DNA of 64,000 bases, taken from NCBI RefSeq assembly GCF_036785885.1, contig NC_092323.1, positions 17,740,501 through 17,804,500 of the forward strand. The letters run 5' to 3'. The DNA comes from Coffea arabica (Eukaryota; Streptophyta; Magnoliopsida; Gentianales; Rubiaceae). The position numbers and the translations under genes are program-made. The notes under the pieces were generated by a model. It saw only the letters and a list, made by a program, of their open reading frames with translations, had not been told where the DNA came from and made no database searches. This document shows positions 34,355 to 45,700 of the stretch, piece after piece; positions within the stretch are counted from its first letter, which is position 1, and each line of letters opens with the position of its first letter.

Positions 34355-34434
34355 AAGCCTTGTCCAAAACAAGGTTCAAAGATTTGAGAAGGCAATTGAA
34401 AATCTGCAGCAAAAGTGGTAAGGAGGAGTGTTGA
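34165..34434 (+). pseudogene. 3' end of copia RNase H
   Basis: Ends with TDGQIADIFMKALSKTRFKDLRRQL, the standard C-terminus of copia polyproteins, in a different frame from gag. Everything between the pre-integrase region and this tail is absent. The stop TGA overlaps the start of the right LTR. Confidence 0.85.
34418..34428 (+). other. Polypurine tract of the copia element
   Basis: The purine run aaggaggag ends immediately before the TGTTGAG start of the 3' LTR. Confidence 0.75.
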
Positions 34435-34774
34435 GATATGCCAACTTTTCCTACAGATTTTATCAGATTGGGTTTGATATCAAACTAATTTAGTTATTAG
34501 AAAATAAGGATATTTGTTAACCAAAGATCATGTTGGTTTGTTAACAAATATATTAGCTAAGATTTGCTAGTAGTAGAAGATTATATTTTGTTGAGATTTT
34601 TAGGATACTTGTTAGTTGGATATTTTGCTAGTTTGTTTCATGTAATCACTATAAATAGTGAGTTGATGAATGTAAAACACAAACTTATTTTCTACCTTTA
34701 ATACAAGTCTCTTATAAGTTTTTTTTTGCAACATTAAGGTGTTATTTCTTAGTTTATGCCCCAAAAAACCAACA
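34429..34774 (+). repeat. 3' LTR of the copia element
   Basis: 346 bp, collinear with 32250-32604, with a shorter poly-T tract. Confidence 0.93.
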
Positions 34775-35520
34775 ATATCCATCTATCCTATGCATATATA
34801 TGCTACAAAAAATTAGATCCTCAAACCTCTGATTCTCTAGCCGCCGCTCAAACCTCAAAAGCCCTTTGTTGTCATCCTGTGGCTTAGTCTTCCACTCAAG
34901 TACATCCACATCCCCACGCCTCAAAACCCTCATTCTCATCCTCAAAACCTTTCTACTCTCTTAAACTCCCTTAGATCCTTGCACCGCAGGTAGGTGGATG
35001 TTTACCCTTTTTTCCTACTCATTGTTCTTAACATCCCAATCTTTAGCCTTTATTTTCTTGTTATCTCTATCGTGCATATGGAGGCAACAAGGCCAGATTT
35101 TTTTTATTTGCCCTCCCCCCCCCCACCCAAAACAAAACCCTTCCATTCTTATAAGTCTCCTAACTATCACTCTTAAATTTTCTTCAAATTAGTTCAGTCC
35201 TTTATTCTTCAAAAAAAAAAAAAAAGTTTAGCCTTTTTAAACTTTAAAGAACCAAATACTCTTACAATGTTAACCAATTGAGTTCAAACAATCCCTTGTG
35301 CTCGTTTAATAATCAATAAACTCTAACCTTCGTTTGCATAACACTCGAACTGAACATACTATACGATGTGTTATTAAAGCAAACTTATATAACTGGCAAC
35401 ACTCACAAAACACAAAAAACATGTAAACTAGAAAGCATGCCATGAGGATATTCGTGTCCAAGGAAAGAAAATAAGTAAATAAAGAACACAAACACTAGTT
35501 ACAACATACATTGAACCCAT
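34775..35520. other. Gene-free stretch
   Basis: Includes a C-run at 35113-35125 and a poly-A run near 35210. Short ORFs have no recognisable content. Confidence 0.5.
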
Positions 35521-35695
35521 GTTCCGAGTTAAAGGGCTAACATTTACTCTGATAAAGCAAGTAAAAACTACATGCGCCTGTGTCCCTTAAAGGGCTCACA
35601 TTGATCGTCTAATAGCAAGTAATAGGTACATCAAGCCTTGGTCTCAAAGGGCTCACATCCTGCCATGATAGCAAGTGAACATACGAGGCTAACTC
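35521..35695 (+). repeat. Degenerate tandem repeat, about 57-58 bp, three copies
   Basis: aaagggct plus following ...agcaagtaa-like words recur at 35531, 35589 and 35646. Confidence 0.65.
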
Positions 35696-36726
35696 CAACT
35701 GTGGGGATCATAAGAAAATGCAGCGAAAACTTTAAGCAAATAATTCAAGATAACTAAATCAATCACATATTCATTGTCGCGCCCCATTTTTTGAAATAAA
35801 AGAGAAATGGTGTTTACAAATGAACAGTAATTGAGTTGAAATTAACAAGAATTTGGTGTCTACATTCATATCAATCAGAAGGTAATCAACACGTTGAATC
35901 AGTCTTACAGGTCAAGTAATTACCATATTCCAAGGATACAAGGTTTCAGGTATGGTCACCGAGCCTAGGATTGGGCTAGAAAAGGCCTAGAATATCAAAG
36001 AAAGTCTAAACTTGCATCGCATCGAAGAGGATTGGATAAGGAAACTCTCTGTTTTCACTATTTCCTGCGTCTGACTCATTATTGTCTTGTATATCAAGAT
36101 TGAAAGTCTGAGCGACACCAAGCGTAAAAAAATGAGACAAGGAAGGGAAGAAAAGAGAAAGGAAAAGGCCATCTGAAAACTACACATACATGGTTAACAA
36201 AACTGTGAACTACATATCGCGTCGAAAACTAAATATCCCTGTTGCTCTTTCTCCCCATTCAAAAACATAAATGCATACACACATATGATTATAGACGTAA
36301 ACTTAGCTTTGGAAATGTACGGAAGAAGGTATATGCAATGACTGAATAAGGGTGAATTGGACAAAGAGGGTTGGCAATGAGAAGATAGTTACGAGGCGGT
36401 TAATACAATGGCAGTTGGGCAAATTCTGTTAGTTGCTGCAACTGGTAAATTTAGTTTAGGAGCAGTTACTTACCCAACTCAGGCATGTACGGGAATAGGC
36501 AATTGGTGATTTGTTGCAATTTCTCATTTCTCCCATCAATTCAACCAGTACAATTCTCCCTAATTTCTTTCTGATCCTTTCTCTTATTCCTTTCTTTCCC
36601 TTCTCTTTCCTTCTTCTTTTCTGGTTCTGGTTCTTTACTTAGATCATTACAATATAGCTATATAGCGTTGTAGCCATTGTTTAACGTTGGTAGAACAGTA
36701 TAGAAGCAGCAGTAGCTTTCTTAGTT
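35696..36726. other. Gene-free stretch with a TGTCGCGCCCC repeat end
   Basis: tgtcgcgccccatttttt at 35776 matches the repeat end at 8926 for about 40 bp. No coding content. Confidence 0.45.
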
Positions 36727-38103
36727 GACAATGCCTTTTTACCCAAAAAAAATGCTTTCCTTAAATCCCTTGCTGCTGTATAAAAATATCTACTTATTTG
36801 TCCAGAGTTAACTAGTGAAAAATAAGATAACACAGAATTTTGACACAAGCAAAATCACCCGAAGTATGACATAAGCAATATATTTCTTCCCATTTTTTCT
36901 GTTCCTCATAAACAAACGAAACTATCTCAATAACTAAATAGCTTCCCCTGAAGAAAATCACCTGAAATAATGTAACCAGCTTAACTCAGCACAAAATCAT
37001 CTGATAATATGCAACCCCAAGTTCTAAGAATATACATTCAAATACAAACCACAAATAACAGTTTTCCTTTTAAACCAATAAAGGTAAAAGAGACTACATA
37101 TCTCAAAACTCCTATATTGCCCCATGAAGATTGCAAGTTACAGAGAACACCATATCTTTGAAGACCTGTTTAAATTGATCCCCTACCCTCTTTTCGGATA
37201 TAATTGACAAAAGCACCTGAAAGACCACTGGGCTATAACAAAAGAACCGCAGCGTAAAAGGGCAATTGAGATATTAAATGACAACATCAGGCATCCAATT
37301 CAAGCTAAATTTTCAGCAAAATATCAAATTCCATTTGTTCTGTAATACAAAATGAAGAAAACAACAGGTTCACCGTCGAGTACACAATAGTGTAGCACAG
37401 TTAGTCAACTTCAGGGGCACAATATATCAGCAACTGTCATAAAATCCTAAAGAATCGATCGATACATCATTTTCACCGCTCGATAGATGATTTGATAAGC
37501 CACATGGATGGGCAATCACTACAAGGCATCTAAATAATTTCACATATTCTTTTTTATTTTACCCTTTTACTAAATAATTCCACATATTCAAGTAGAAGAT
37601 AATCCATGAGGAAAAGCAAACTACCAAAAGGCATTGGTTTCTGATATTTCCACCATCTACCAGCACGGAAGGGTATATTTTAAGGAAGATTGTTTGGAGG
37701 GGAAGACAGAAAACAATGTGAAAGTAGCTTCATTCTTCTAAGGAGCAAGTATTGAATATCATAGTTTTCACATGTTATAGACAACTGAAAAAGTTCAATC
37801 ACCAATAACTACACTCTTCAACAGTAAGCATACAACATAAACATGAGATCAACATTAACAACTCTCCTAATGCTTGTTTAAACTATTTGGCAGGATAAGG
37901 CCACCACTGTTTAGTGTCATCTGTCCTCAAGTATCAATGCACAAAATCTTATTGCTATTACATTGTCCTATCAACTAAAACTAGCTACAGATAAATGATG
38001 CTTACAAAATGCCTCTGTAAAAAAGAACCGGTAGATGGATTCCAGGGTTGCAATGCTACATCATGCAGTTAGATACAAAAAAGAATGAATCTACCCTTAG
38101 AAA
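36727..38103. other. Non-coding sequence downstream of PPR copy A
   Basis: Conserved in copy B with small indels. It probably holds the PPR 3' UTR close to 38104. No other gene seen. Confidence 0.6.
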
Positions 38104-40416
38104 TCAGGTACCAGCATCCATAAACTGTTCTAGCTGTTGTTGTAGGCGAAAACTGGAAGAACGGGATTTAACTTCCTTCCTTTTTGTTCCCAATATATTA
38201 TCATGATCTGTATTCTCAATCTTCATCCACGAATGTAATTGTTCAATAAAAATGCATAACTCATTAGATAACGGATCATGTTTATCTCCTGCAACAAACC
38301 TGTATGCCCTATTGTTCACATGAAGCAAACTGTACCCAGCGAGTACCTTGGCCCCACTTTTCTTGCCCAACAATCTCATATTGGCAGCATCATACCATAA
38401 ACCACCAGACGCATACATGTTAGATGCCAGCAAATATCCATCACTACTAGATGGCTCCAATTCAAGAATATGAGCTAAAGCACCAGCCCCAACCTCCCTA
38501 TTACCAGAGTTCCTACAACCGCTCAAGATTGCACTCCATGCACTAGCGCTAGGCTTTACTGTACAAGGTATTTTGTTGATAAAATCCATTGCACTATCAA
38601 ACTTTCCAGATCGAGCCAACAAGTCCACAAGACACGAATAATGTTCCACCCCAATTTCAACACCATATTCTTGTATCACATTCTCAAAGACAGACAAGCC
38701 CTCATCAACCAATCCCCCATGGCTACATGCAGATAACAGAGAAAGGCTTGTTACTAAGTTGGGCTTGAGACCCTGAGATTCCATTTTGGCATGTAAAGCT
38801 AAAGCATCACGAGGAAGGCCATTCATACCATATGCTGCAATCATAGCACCCCATGACACAATGTTTTTTTGGGGCATGTATTCAAAAGCTTTTCTTGAAG
38901 CCTGTATCGCCCCACATTTGGAATACATATCCAAAACAGCAGTTCCAACTGCAACCTCAAAAGCTAAGCCATGTCGAATAGCAATACCATGAGCAGACTT
39001 TGATATGTTCAGATCTGCAAAAAGAGAGCAGGCTTCAATAAGATTCAACATGGTAACTGTGTTAAGATTTTCTTCAATCAGCTTCATCTCTCGGAAAAGA
39101 GCAATTGCTTCACCAGGCATGTCCCAGTAAGTGAATGCTGCAATCATTGTGCTCCAAGTGACCGCATCTCGGTGCTTCATCTGACTAAACTGCTTCCATG
39201 CAAGACTAATGCAATTGCATTTTGCATATGTATCAATTAAAGAATTTTTGACCAACTCATTTGATTCATAACCTTGTCTAAGTACTTTGGAATGAATCAA
39301 CTTGCATTGATATGGTAACATAAGATATTTGCATACTTGAAGCAGATTGACAAGGGTTACTTCATCAGCTTCAACTCCTGCCCTTCTCATTGAATCAAAT
39401 AACAACAGGGCTTCAGAATGCTTCTCACTTTGAACATATCCAGATAGTAGAGAATTCCATGATACCACATTCTTTTGACTCATCTCGCTGAAGGCTTTAA
39501 AAGCAGATTCAACATCATCACACTTGGAATAGAAATCAACCAACGAGTTTCCTACAAACAAGTCACATTTCAGGCCTCTCGAAATCGCAAAGCCGTGGAC
39601 CAAATTTCCCATTTCAATGTTCTGTAAATTGGTGCATGCTTTGAGTATAGTTACAGTTATAGGCCCATCCACTTCAATGTGAAACTCAGATACCATTTGC
39701 CGGAACAACTCTAAAGCAACTCTGGCTTCACTGTTTTGCACATACCAGCCAATTATTACGCTCCAAGAGATTACATCTCTATGATGCATTTCATTGAAGA
39801 GCTTCCGAGCAAACTCCATCCTGATGTCTGCATACATACATAAAAGGGAGTTTTGAACTGAAGAGATGGCCAAAAACCCACTACGAATAATATACCCATG
39901 AAGTATTTGCCCATCATCAAACAACTGGCGCTCACGACATGCACAAATCACAAGCACCAAAGTGGATATGTTAGGTTTGAATCCTGTAATTTTGGCCTGG
40001 AAAAACAAGCCTAACCCCTGCTCAAAAGCACATTGATCAAGGTGTCCATGAATGATTATGTTCCAAGAAACTGAATCTCTGTTCCTCATGCAATCAAAAA
40101 CATCATTTGCACAACCCAGGGTTCCAGATTTCACGTAAAAGTCAATAATAGAATTGCCCAAGGAAGTGAATGAATCAAGTCCCTGTTTAAGCAAAGATGC
40201 ATGAATGGACTTGCCATAATCAAAAGATATGGCAGAACATGCTTTGAGAATGGGAGGGAAGACAGAAGGATCAGTCAATTGAACTCCCGCCTCCCTCAAT
40301 TCACAGTGACAGGAAAGAACCTCTTGCCATCTCCCAGTAGCTGCTAAGTTCTTGATCTTTGAAAAACAGCTGGGGAGTCTTGAAACTGATGAAATGCTTG
40401 GCAAGCGCACAGCCAT
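38104..40416 (-). CDS. PLS-class pentatricopeptide repeat protein, E/E+ type (copy A)
   Basis: A single-exon ORF of 770 aa starting at ATG 40416. After a basic, Ser-rich N-terminus (MAVRLPSISSVSRLPSCF) that may be an organelle transit peptide, PPR motifs run in tandem from about residue 30 to 590. Typical cores are RDSVSWNIIIHGHLDQ, RDVISWSVIIGWYVQ, KNVVSWNSLLSGYVQ, RDAVTWSTMIAAFTY and KNIVSWGAMIAAYGM. The E/E+ region follows (SASAWSAILSGCRNSGN, LEPSSSDGYLLASNMYASGG, AGYSLLHVNNRAYRFVAGD). No DYW deaminase domain. Such proteins bind organelle RNA and commonly direct C-to-U editing with a partner deaminase. The target is unknown. No stops or frameshifts. Confidence 0.95.
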   Translation of the reverse strand: MAVRLPSISSVSRLPSCFSKIKNLAATGRWQEVLSCHCELREAGVQLTDPSVFPPILKACSAISFDYGKSIHASLLKQGLDSFTSLGNSIIDFYVKSGTLGCANDVFDCMRNRDSVSWNIIIHGHLDQCAFEQGLGLFFQAKITGFKPNISTLVLVICACRERQLFDDGQILHGYIIRSGFLAISSVQNSLLCMYADIRMEFARKLFNEMHHRDVISWSVIIGWYVQNSEARVALELFRQMVSEFHIEVDGPITVTILKACTNLQNIEMGNLVHGFAISRGLKCDLFVGNSLVDFYSKCDDVESAFKAFSEMSQKNVVSWNSLLSGYVQSEKHSEALLLFDSMRRAGVEADEVTLVNLLQVCKYLMLPYQCKLIHSKVLRQGYESNELVKNSLIDTYAKCNCISLAWKQFSQMKHRDAVTWSTMIAAFTYWDMPGEAIALFREMKLIEENLNTVTMLNLIEACSLFADLNISKSAHGIAIRHGLAFEVAVGTAVLDMYSKCGAIQASRKAFEYMPQKNIVSWGAMIAAYGMNGLPRDALALHAKMESQGLKPNLVTSLSLLSACSHGGLVDEGLSVFENVIQEYGVEIGVEHYSCLVDLLARSGKFDSAMDFINKIPCTVKPSASAWSAILSGCRNSGNREVGAGALAHILELEPSSSDGYLLASNMYASGGLWYDAANMRLLGKKSGAKVLAGYSLLHVNNRAYRFVAGDKHDPLSNELCIFIEQLHSWMKIENTDHDNILGTKRKEVKSRSSSFRLQQQLEQFMDAGT

Positions 40417-42709
40417 GAATCACTTGCATTATAAGGGCTGCAGGCTCAATAGCTAAAAGATTCAATAGAAAAGTAACTCTACTCCTTCCAGCCAATAGCA
40501 AAACATCACAAATCTACGGTAGCATTGGACCTCATAAGTCCTTGCTTTCCACAATGAAACAACCGATATGTGCATTCTTGGTGACCTCCTGAAACGCAAT
40601 TTGGCATCCTTTATTTGCAAATGTTACAGCTTCCAGAAATGGCTACACTAAATCCAGATTCAGACACAAAAAAAAATAAGAAGATAGTTAACAGCATATA
40701 ACAAGGGCCCTACAAGTTGTCAACACCATAAAAAGCCCAGCAGATATTAAAAAAAATTCATAAATTGCTTGTGAAATACATGAAACTTAGAAGAAATCCA
40801 TTAAGGAAAACAAAAATCATAAAAATCCAAACGAAATCACAAGACAATTTCCTTTCTGTTTTTGCTCTTTCCCCCCTGTTTTGTGTACATTTCCTACAAA
40901 CCAAGCCCACTAAGGCATGACCTTTGGACATTTCCTACAAATACAGAACTAATCACATTGAAAAAAACAACCCCCTTAATCTAAAGGACAATTTTTGCAG
41001 TATATAACTTCCCAAATTCCACTACCAATATACAATACCGAAAAAAAAAATCCAATGAAACAAAATACAAAGAAAAAGAATAAACCCAATGAAAATTTTG
41101 GCATAAACAATTACAAAGAGAACCCAGTTTCACACTACTCTGCTTCTGTTACCAGAGAGAAGGAAAAAAACCCAATAGAGATAGTTATCCAGCAGCTATC
41201 ATTCACTTCAGTTCTCTACTTTACAAGAAAAAAAAAGTCGTTTTTCTCGGACCACACAAACAAACCATATGAAGTTGAGAAGGAAACAAAGAAAACAATG
41301 AAATTTTGCTAGAGGGGTTTTACCGGCGACGGAGGCCTCTTCCTGGGAAAGGGTCGCAGTAACTCAGAAGAAAGAGCGCCGGCAGTGGCTGTTATAAGAA
41401 GCGGCTAGTAATCCCACTTTGAAATTACGATGATTACTTTTGTTATTGTTATTATTATTGTTATTGTTATTGTTATTATTTTGGGTGACGGTACTGAGGT
41501 TGAAGGTTTTCTATTGAAATGGGCTTTCTGGATAAGAAATTCATGAGGAAAATTTTGAAGCACTTGGTGACATTGGGGAATTTCTTTTCTTTTCAAATAC
41601 TCAAAATCAAGTTTTTTACTATGAAGTGGTCTGTCAATTTTGATAAAAATAAGTTGTGTCTATGTTTAGTACTAGGTAGTCTGGCTAATTCCTTAGCTTA
41701 GATTATGGATGAAAAAAAATGCACAAATATTATTTGATACGCAATTTCCTTCCCTTGCTTACAAATGTGAGAATTTTTTTTTTTTTTTTTTTTTAATGTT
41801 GCTTGCTGCCGGCCTAACAGCAACGGAGGTGTTTGGATAATAAATTATTTGAAATTATTTTTTAAAAAATAATACTATAGCAATTTTTTCGTATGATATA
41901 TGTAAAATAAAAAAATTATTTAAAAATATATTTATAATGTAAATAAATAAATTTATGCAAATATCCCTACTCAACAAAAATAACCAAGCTCAATGCAAGC
42001 ATAAAGAAACCTATATCAATCAACAATACGTAACTTCAAAAAAAATCAACAATACGTAACTATTTCATTGCTACTAGCCATATTTACAAGAACTTACGTT
42101 ATAAGGGAAGGAATGTAAGAACAAGTTTCTAAGTTATGCCAATGAAACGCTACAACAACTTAAAAATATGCTCTCTCCTATCCTATGAATATGCCTGACT
42201 AATACAAGACATAAATGGAATCTGATCCGGTTCAAAGAGGACAACAATGCAGAGACGACCCAACTGGTGGAACTCAGGAAAGTCAACCCCTTCTGTTTAA
42301 CCGAATAGGGATGGAATTATACCACGAAATGGGTAATAGCTGCAAGAAGCTCTACCCAAGGCTAGATTAAAATTAACCATGCCACTGCAAGGCAAAAATG
42401 GAGCACCACAGTAGCAATAATGGCCAGAGGTTCCCAAATTTAGCCACAAACACTTCTATGTGTGCCAAAGCTGCTGCACAGCTACTGCGTTCTGCCAAAA
42501 TATCCCCAATTGGTTTCAGTGAAAGACCTAATGGGAATTCTGCTTTATGTCTACTGTCCCAACATTACACAGATTTCGCTGTATTTCTGTGCTGGCTTTC
42601 TATTGCAAATGTTTCCCCAAACGATCTAGCTTAGTGCACCATCAGCTGGACACTCTCTTCCTTTCTCTTTGCTTATTTTCAGAGCAGTAGAATAAAATCA
42701 CATATCGTG
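40417..42709. other. Spacer between PPR copy A and DPH2
   Basis: 41320-41400 is GC-richer, conserved in copy B, and on the minus strand could be a 5' UTR exon of the PPR gene (CGCCG|gtaaaacc). A TTATTG/TTA microsatellite lies at 41438-41480. A T-run and more diverged sequence lie at 41768-41950. No separate gene seen. Confidence 0.5.
41438..41480 (+). repeat. TTATTG/TTA microsatellite, absent from copy B
   Basis: Mixed ttattg and tta units. The matching place in copy B (59716-59735) has a plain T-run instead. Confidence 0.85.
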
Positions 42710-45700
42710 TCATTTGCTTTGTTCATCCTCATATCCAGATGCCTTCCCTGTTCTACCGATTAAAAATGGCTCTGGAAAAGAGTCACTGCTATGGATTTCA
42801 AGACCTTGATATGATCGAGCTGCAAAAAACTCAGCTCCAGATTTAGCATCTCTTCTTGACAACAGCTCAGAGTCCTTGTTTTGGAGCAGCAAAGCCTTCT
42901 CTGTGACATTTACCAGGGAAAGAACTGCATCCTTATCCTCCTTCCCCTCTGATAGGACCAAAAATTCAAAGGGACCATTAAATGAGCACAGCCAAGAAAG
43001 AAGCGAGACATTTCAAATTAACAGTCACCAGAATAAAGCTACATTTGTCCATTGACTGATCAAATGAGGAAAAAAAAAATCTGGTTTCCAGAATAAACAT
43101 ATCAGCTCAACTTTATAGGAACGACTTATCATATTATGAACCATTACATGACTTTAAGTTATGAACAGTCACACAAAGAGGGCTAATAGACTAATTCGAT
43201 CCAAATCGTATACTTTAGAAAATAACCCATCATGAATGATGAGATTTAAAAAACAATGCTGAACAGGAAACAAAAAAGCAAACATGACGACAAAGAGAAT
43301 TATATATGTTTGTGTGTGTACACATATATATACACACAGAACATCGCAAGCACATTGATGATTACTCAAGTACATCATCAATAACTATCAACACACAAGC
43401 ATGGAAATAGAAGCATAGCCTTAAAGACTTTAGGTAGTTCACCAATTGGCTTATGTGACCCATATGATAACACAAGCCTTAATTCTGTGTCATCTCCCAT
43501 CAAGCATCCATGCATAACACAAGTACCTTGTTTTTATTGTTAATTAAACGAGCCTCAAAAGATGTCTTGAACATCACCCTAGAATGGAAATAAAACCGGG
43601 TTCATTGGCGCAATATTATATCATGGAACTATGCAAGAAAGAGAGACTCCGATTCTCTAAATTGGAATTGCAATGAAAGTAAATCAAATTCTCATTTGGT
43701 TGTCTAGCTTCACAAGAGGGCTAATTCCTCTCATTGGTGCCAGTAGAATATTCAGTGAGCTCAGAGCTAATGAAGTTGCGTAAATTCTATATAATGGTGC
43801 ACATAAGGTCAGCTGAACAAGAAATTGCCTCACTTGTCATTGTTAAGTATGAATTTGGAAGAACTCTATAGCCTAAAACAAATACCTGGTTCCAATGTTT
43901 TTAAAGGAGTTTTTTTTGAGACCTCAAGATAACAGAAGATACCTTGCAATTTAAAATCTTCAACATATCCACCCTGAAAGAAAGAAAAACGTGATTCTGC
44001 CTCATCTTCTACTTCTGCAGGCTGGGAAGCAACCACATCCTGAAATTCCATTGAGTAAGCTCCGGTCCACTGACTGCCCCTGCAATAGTGGTTTAACAAG
44101 AATTGATCATCTAGTATTTACAACAAGTTCAAAGGATAATATTATCATTATCAATTCCCAAGCCCGTCGAATTGGTAGAGTCTAGGCTGGAATAATCACC
44201 AAATCCAATACCAAAAAGGGATTTTATTTACTTACAGCAAGACTATTTAGAGTGTAAAGGAGGACTTCCAGACCTCAGCCGAATGATCTATTACTATCTC
44301 CTGCCCTGAGGTCTGGATAAATTTACTTTATTCAAAACTTAAATAAACTTCGAATCATATAGCAGCGTATCAAAACCATGACAACTGAATGTGAATCAAC
44401 ATATAATCTTAACAATGTCTGCAGACAAATGAGGACAGAATTAAGATGAGACGATACAATATTCACAGTTCAGACACTGAATAATCTAAACTTGAGAAGA
44501 GGGAAAAAAAAAAGACAAAGTGGATGGCAAGAGACAAAAGGACTAAAATAGAAACACAAGGGAACTCTAGCTTACAAAGAGGTTATAGATCAACCAATCA
44601 AGGATCTGAAAAATACAGCCACATTTCATAAAGAGGTTTACGTTTATTCCTCTTACAAAGTACTATTAGTTATTATCAGGTTTTCTGCTCCTATGACAAA
44701 CCTAATTCAATTCAATATTGCCTTTGAGCATACATTGTAATAGAGAAATGAAACTTGATGATCATATAGACCAAACTCAATATCTGAAAATAGATAATTG
44801 CAAAGTTCAACAATATCCATGAGAATAACATTAGAAACTTGAAGATTCGTGAATAACGTGGGTAATAAAAGCAGCATTAGAACCAAAACTAGGCTGATGA
44901 AATGTAGCAAGGTAAGCATGGATGACAAAAGCAGTATTAGAACCATAAAATCTTCAATGCATGTGAACCAAACACATCTGAACTTCTAAGTGGGTTTAAC
45001 GGAGTCCAATTGCTTCTAAGTAAAAGTAAGGCATTTTTTGAAAAGCTCCCAAGTTTGAGCTTCAGGTAGAGTTACCTTTAGCCAAAAATCTTTTTAATAT
45101 AAACACTTTTATCAGGACATTACCAGGTACTTTATCACTACAAAAAGAACTTTACCAAATCTTTTACACAACAGGGACACTATGTGCAACCAGAAATCAA
45201 TGTAAAACTCGAAGCTAGTTCAAAATTTTGCAGATAACTAATTTCCGAACCTCAGACGAGGTTAGACACTATAATTATTACGACAGAGGAGTAATATCAC
45301 ACGCAGTTTTCAAAAAATGACTTCCCTTCATTTATTTAGCTACCTTGCATACCTCTTGGACATCAAATTGCATAGTACTACTGATTATAACAGTATACCG
45401 CTAAAGGAATTAAAATGAAGCCTATAATCACTATTGATCCCTGCATGAATTTATTCCAGCAAAGTTGTTGAACCTCAAACATGCAGCACAATTCCTAATT
45501 GCTCAGGAAAATAACATGTAAAAAAAAAGAGGATAAAGACAAAATACCATTTCTGCAACTTGAATTATTTCCATGAAATGCAAAACCACCCATTAGTGAA
45601 CAGTCATCAAATGAAATTGATAATGCCATGCAATTTATATAAGATACCCACTTGGATGTGCTTTAGGTACAATCACGAAATTATAGAGCATCCACAAATT

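Larger units (their letters stand above)
32250..34774 (+). mobile_element. Ty1/copia LTR retrotransposon, internally deleted
   Basis: LTRs at 32250-32604 and 34429-34774 enclose only 1.8 kb. Present: PBS, gag, the protease and pre-integrase start, and the last part of RNase H. Integrase and reverse transcriptase are missing. The LTRs start TGTTGAG and end CCAACA and differ at roughly 5% of positions. No perfect TSD: gtgtc on the left against atatc on the right, with the left flank a microsatellite. Confidence 0.92.
36727..45383. repeat. Segmental duplication copy A (visible part)
   Basis: Collinear and in the same orientation as 54991-63616, at an offset of about 18.2 kb. It covers the PPR gene, the DPH2 3' exons and the flanking DNA. 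The comparison ends at 45383 only because copy B is interrupted there by an LTR element. Confidence 0.97.

Noticed and set aside
38786..38992. 68-aa plus-strand ORF identical in both duplication copies (also 57067-57273)
   Set aside because: Antisense to the PPR coding sequence; its conservation follows from the duplication.
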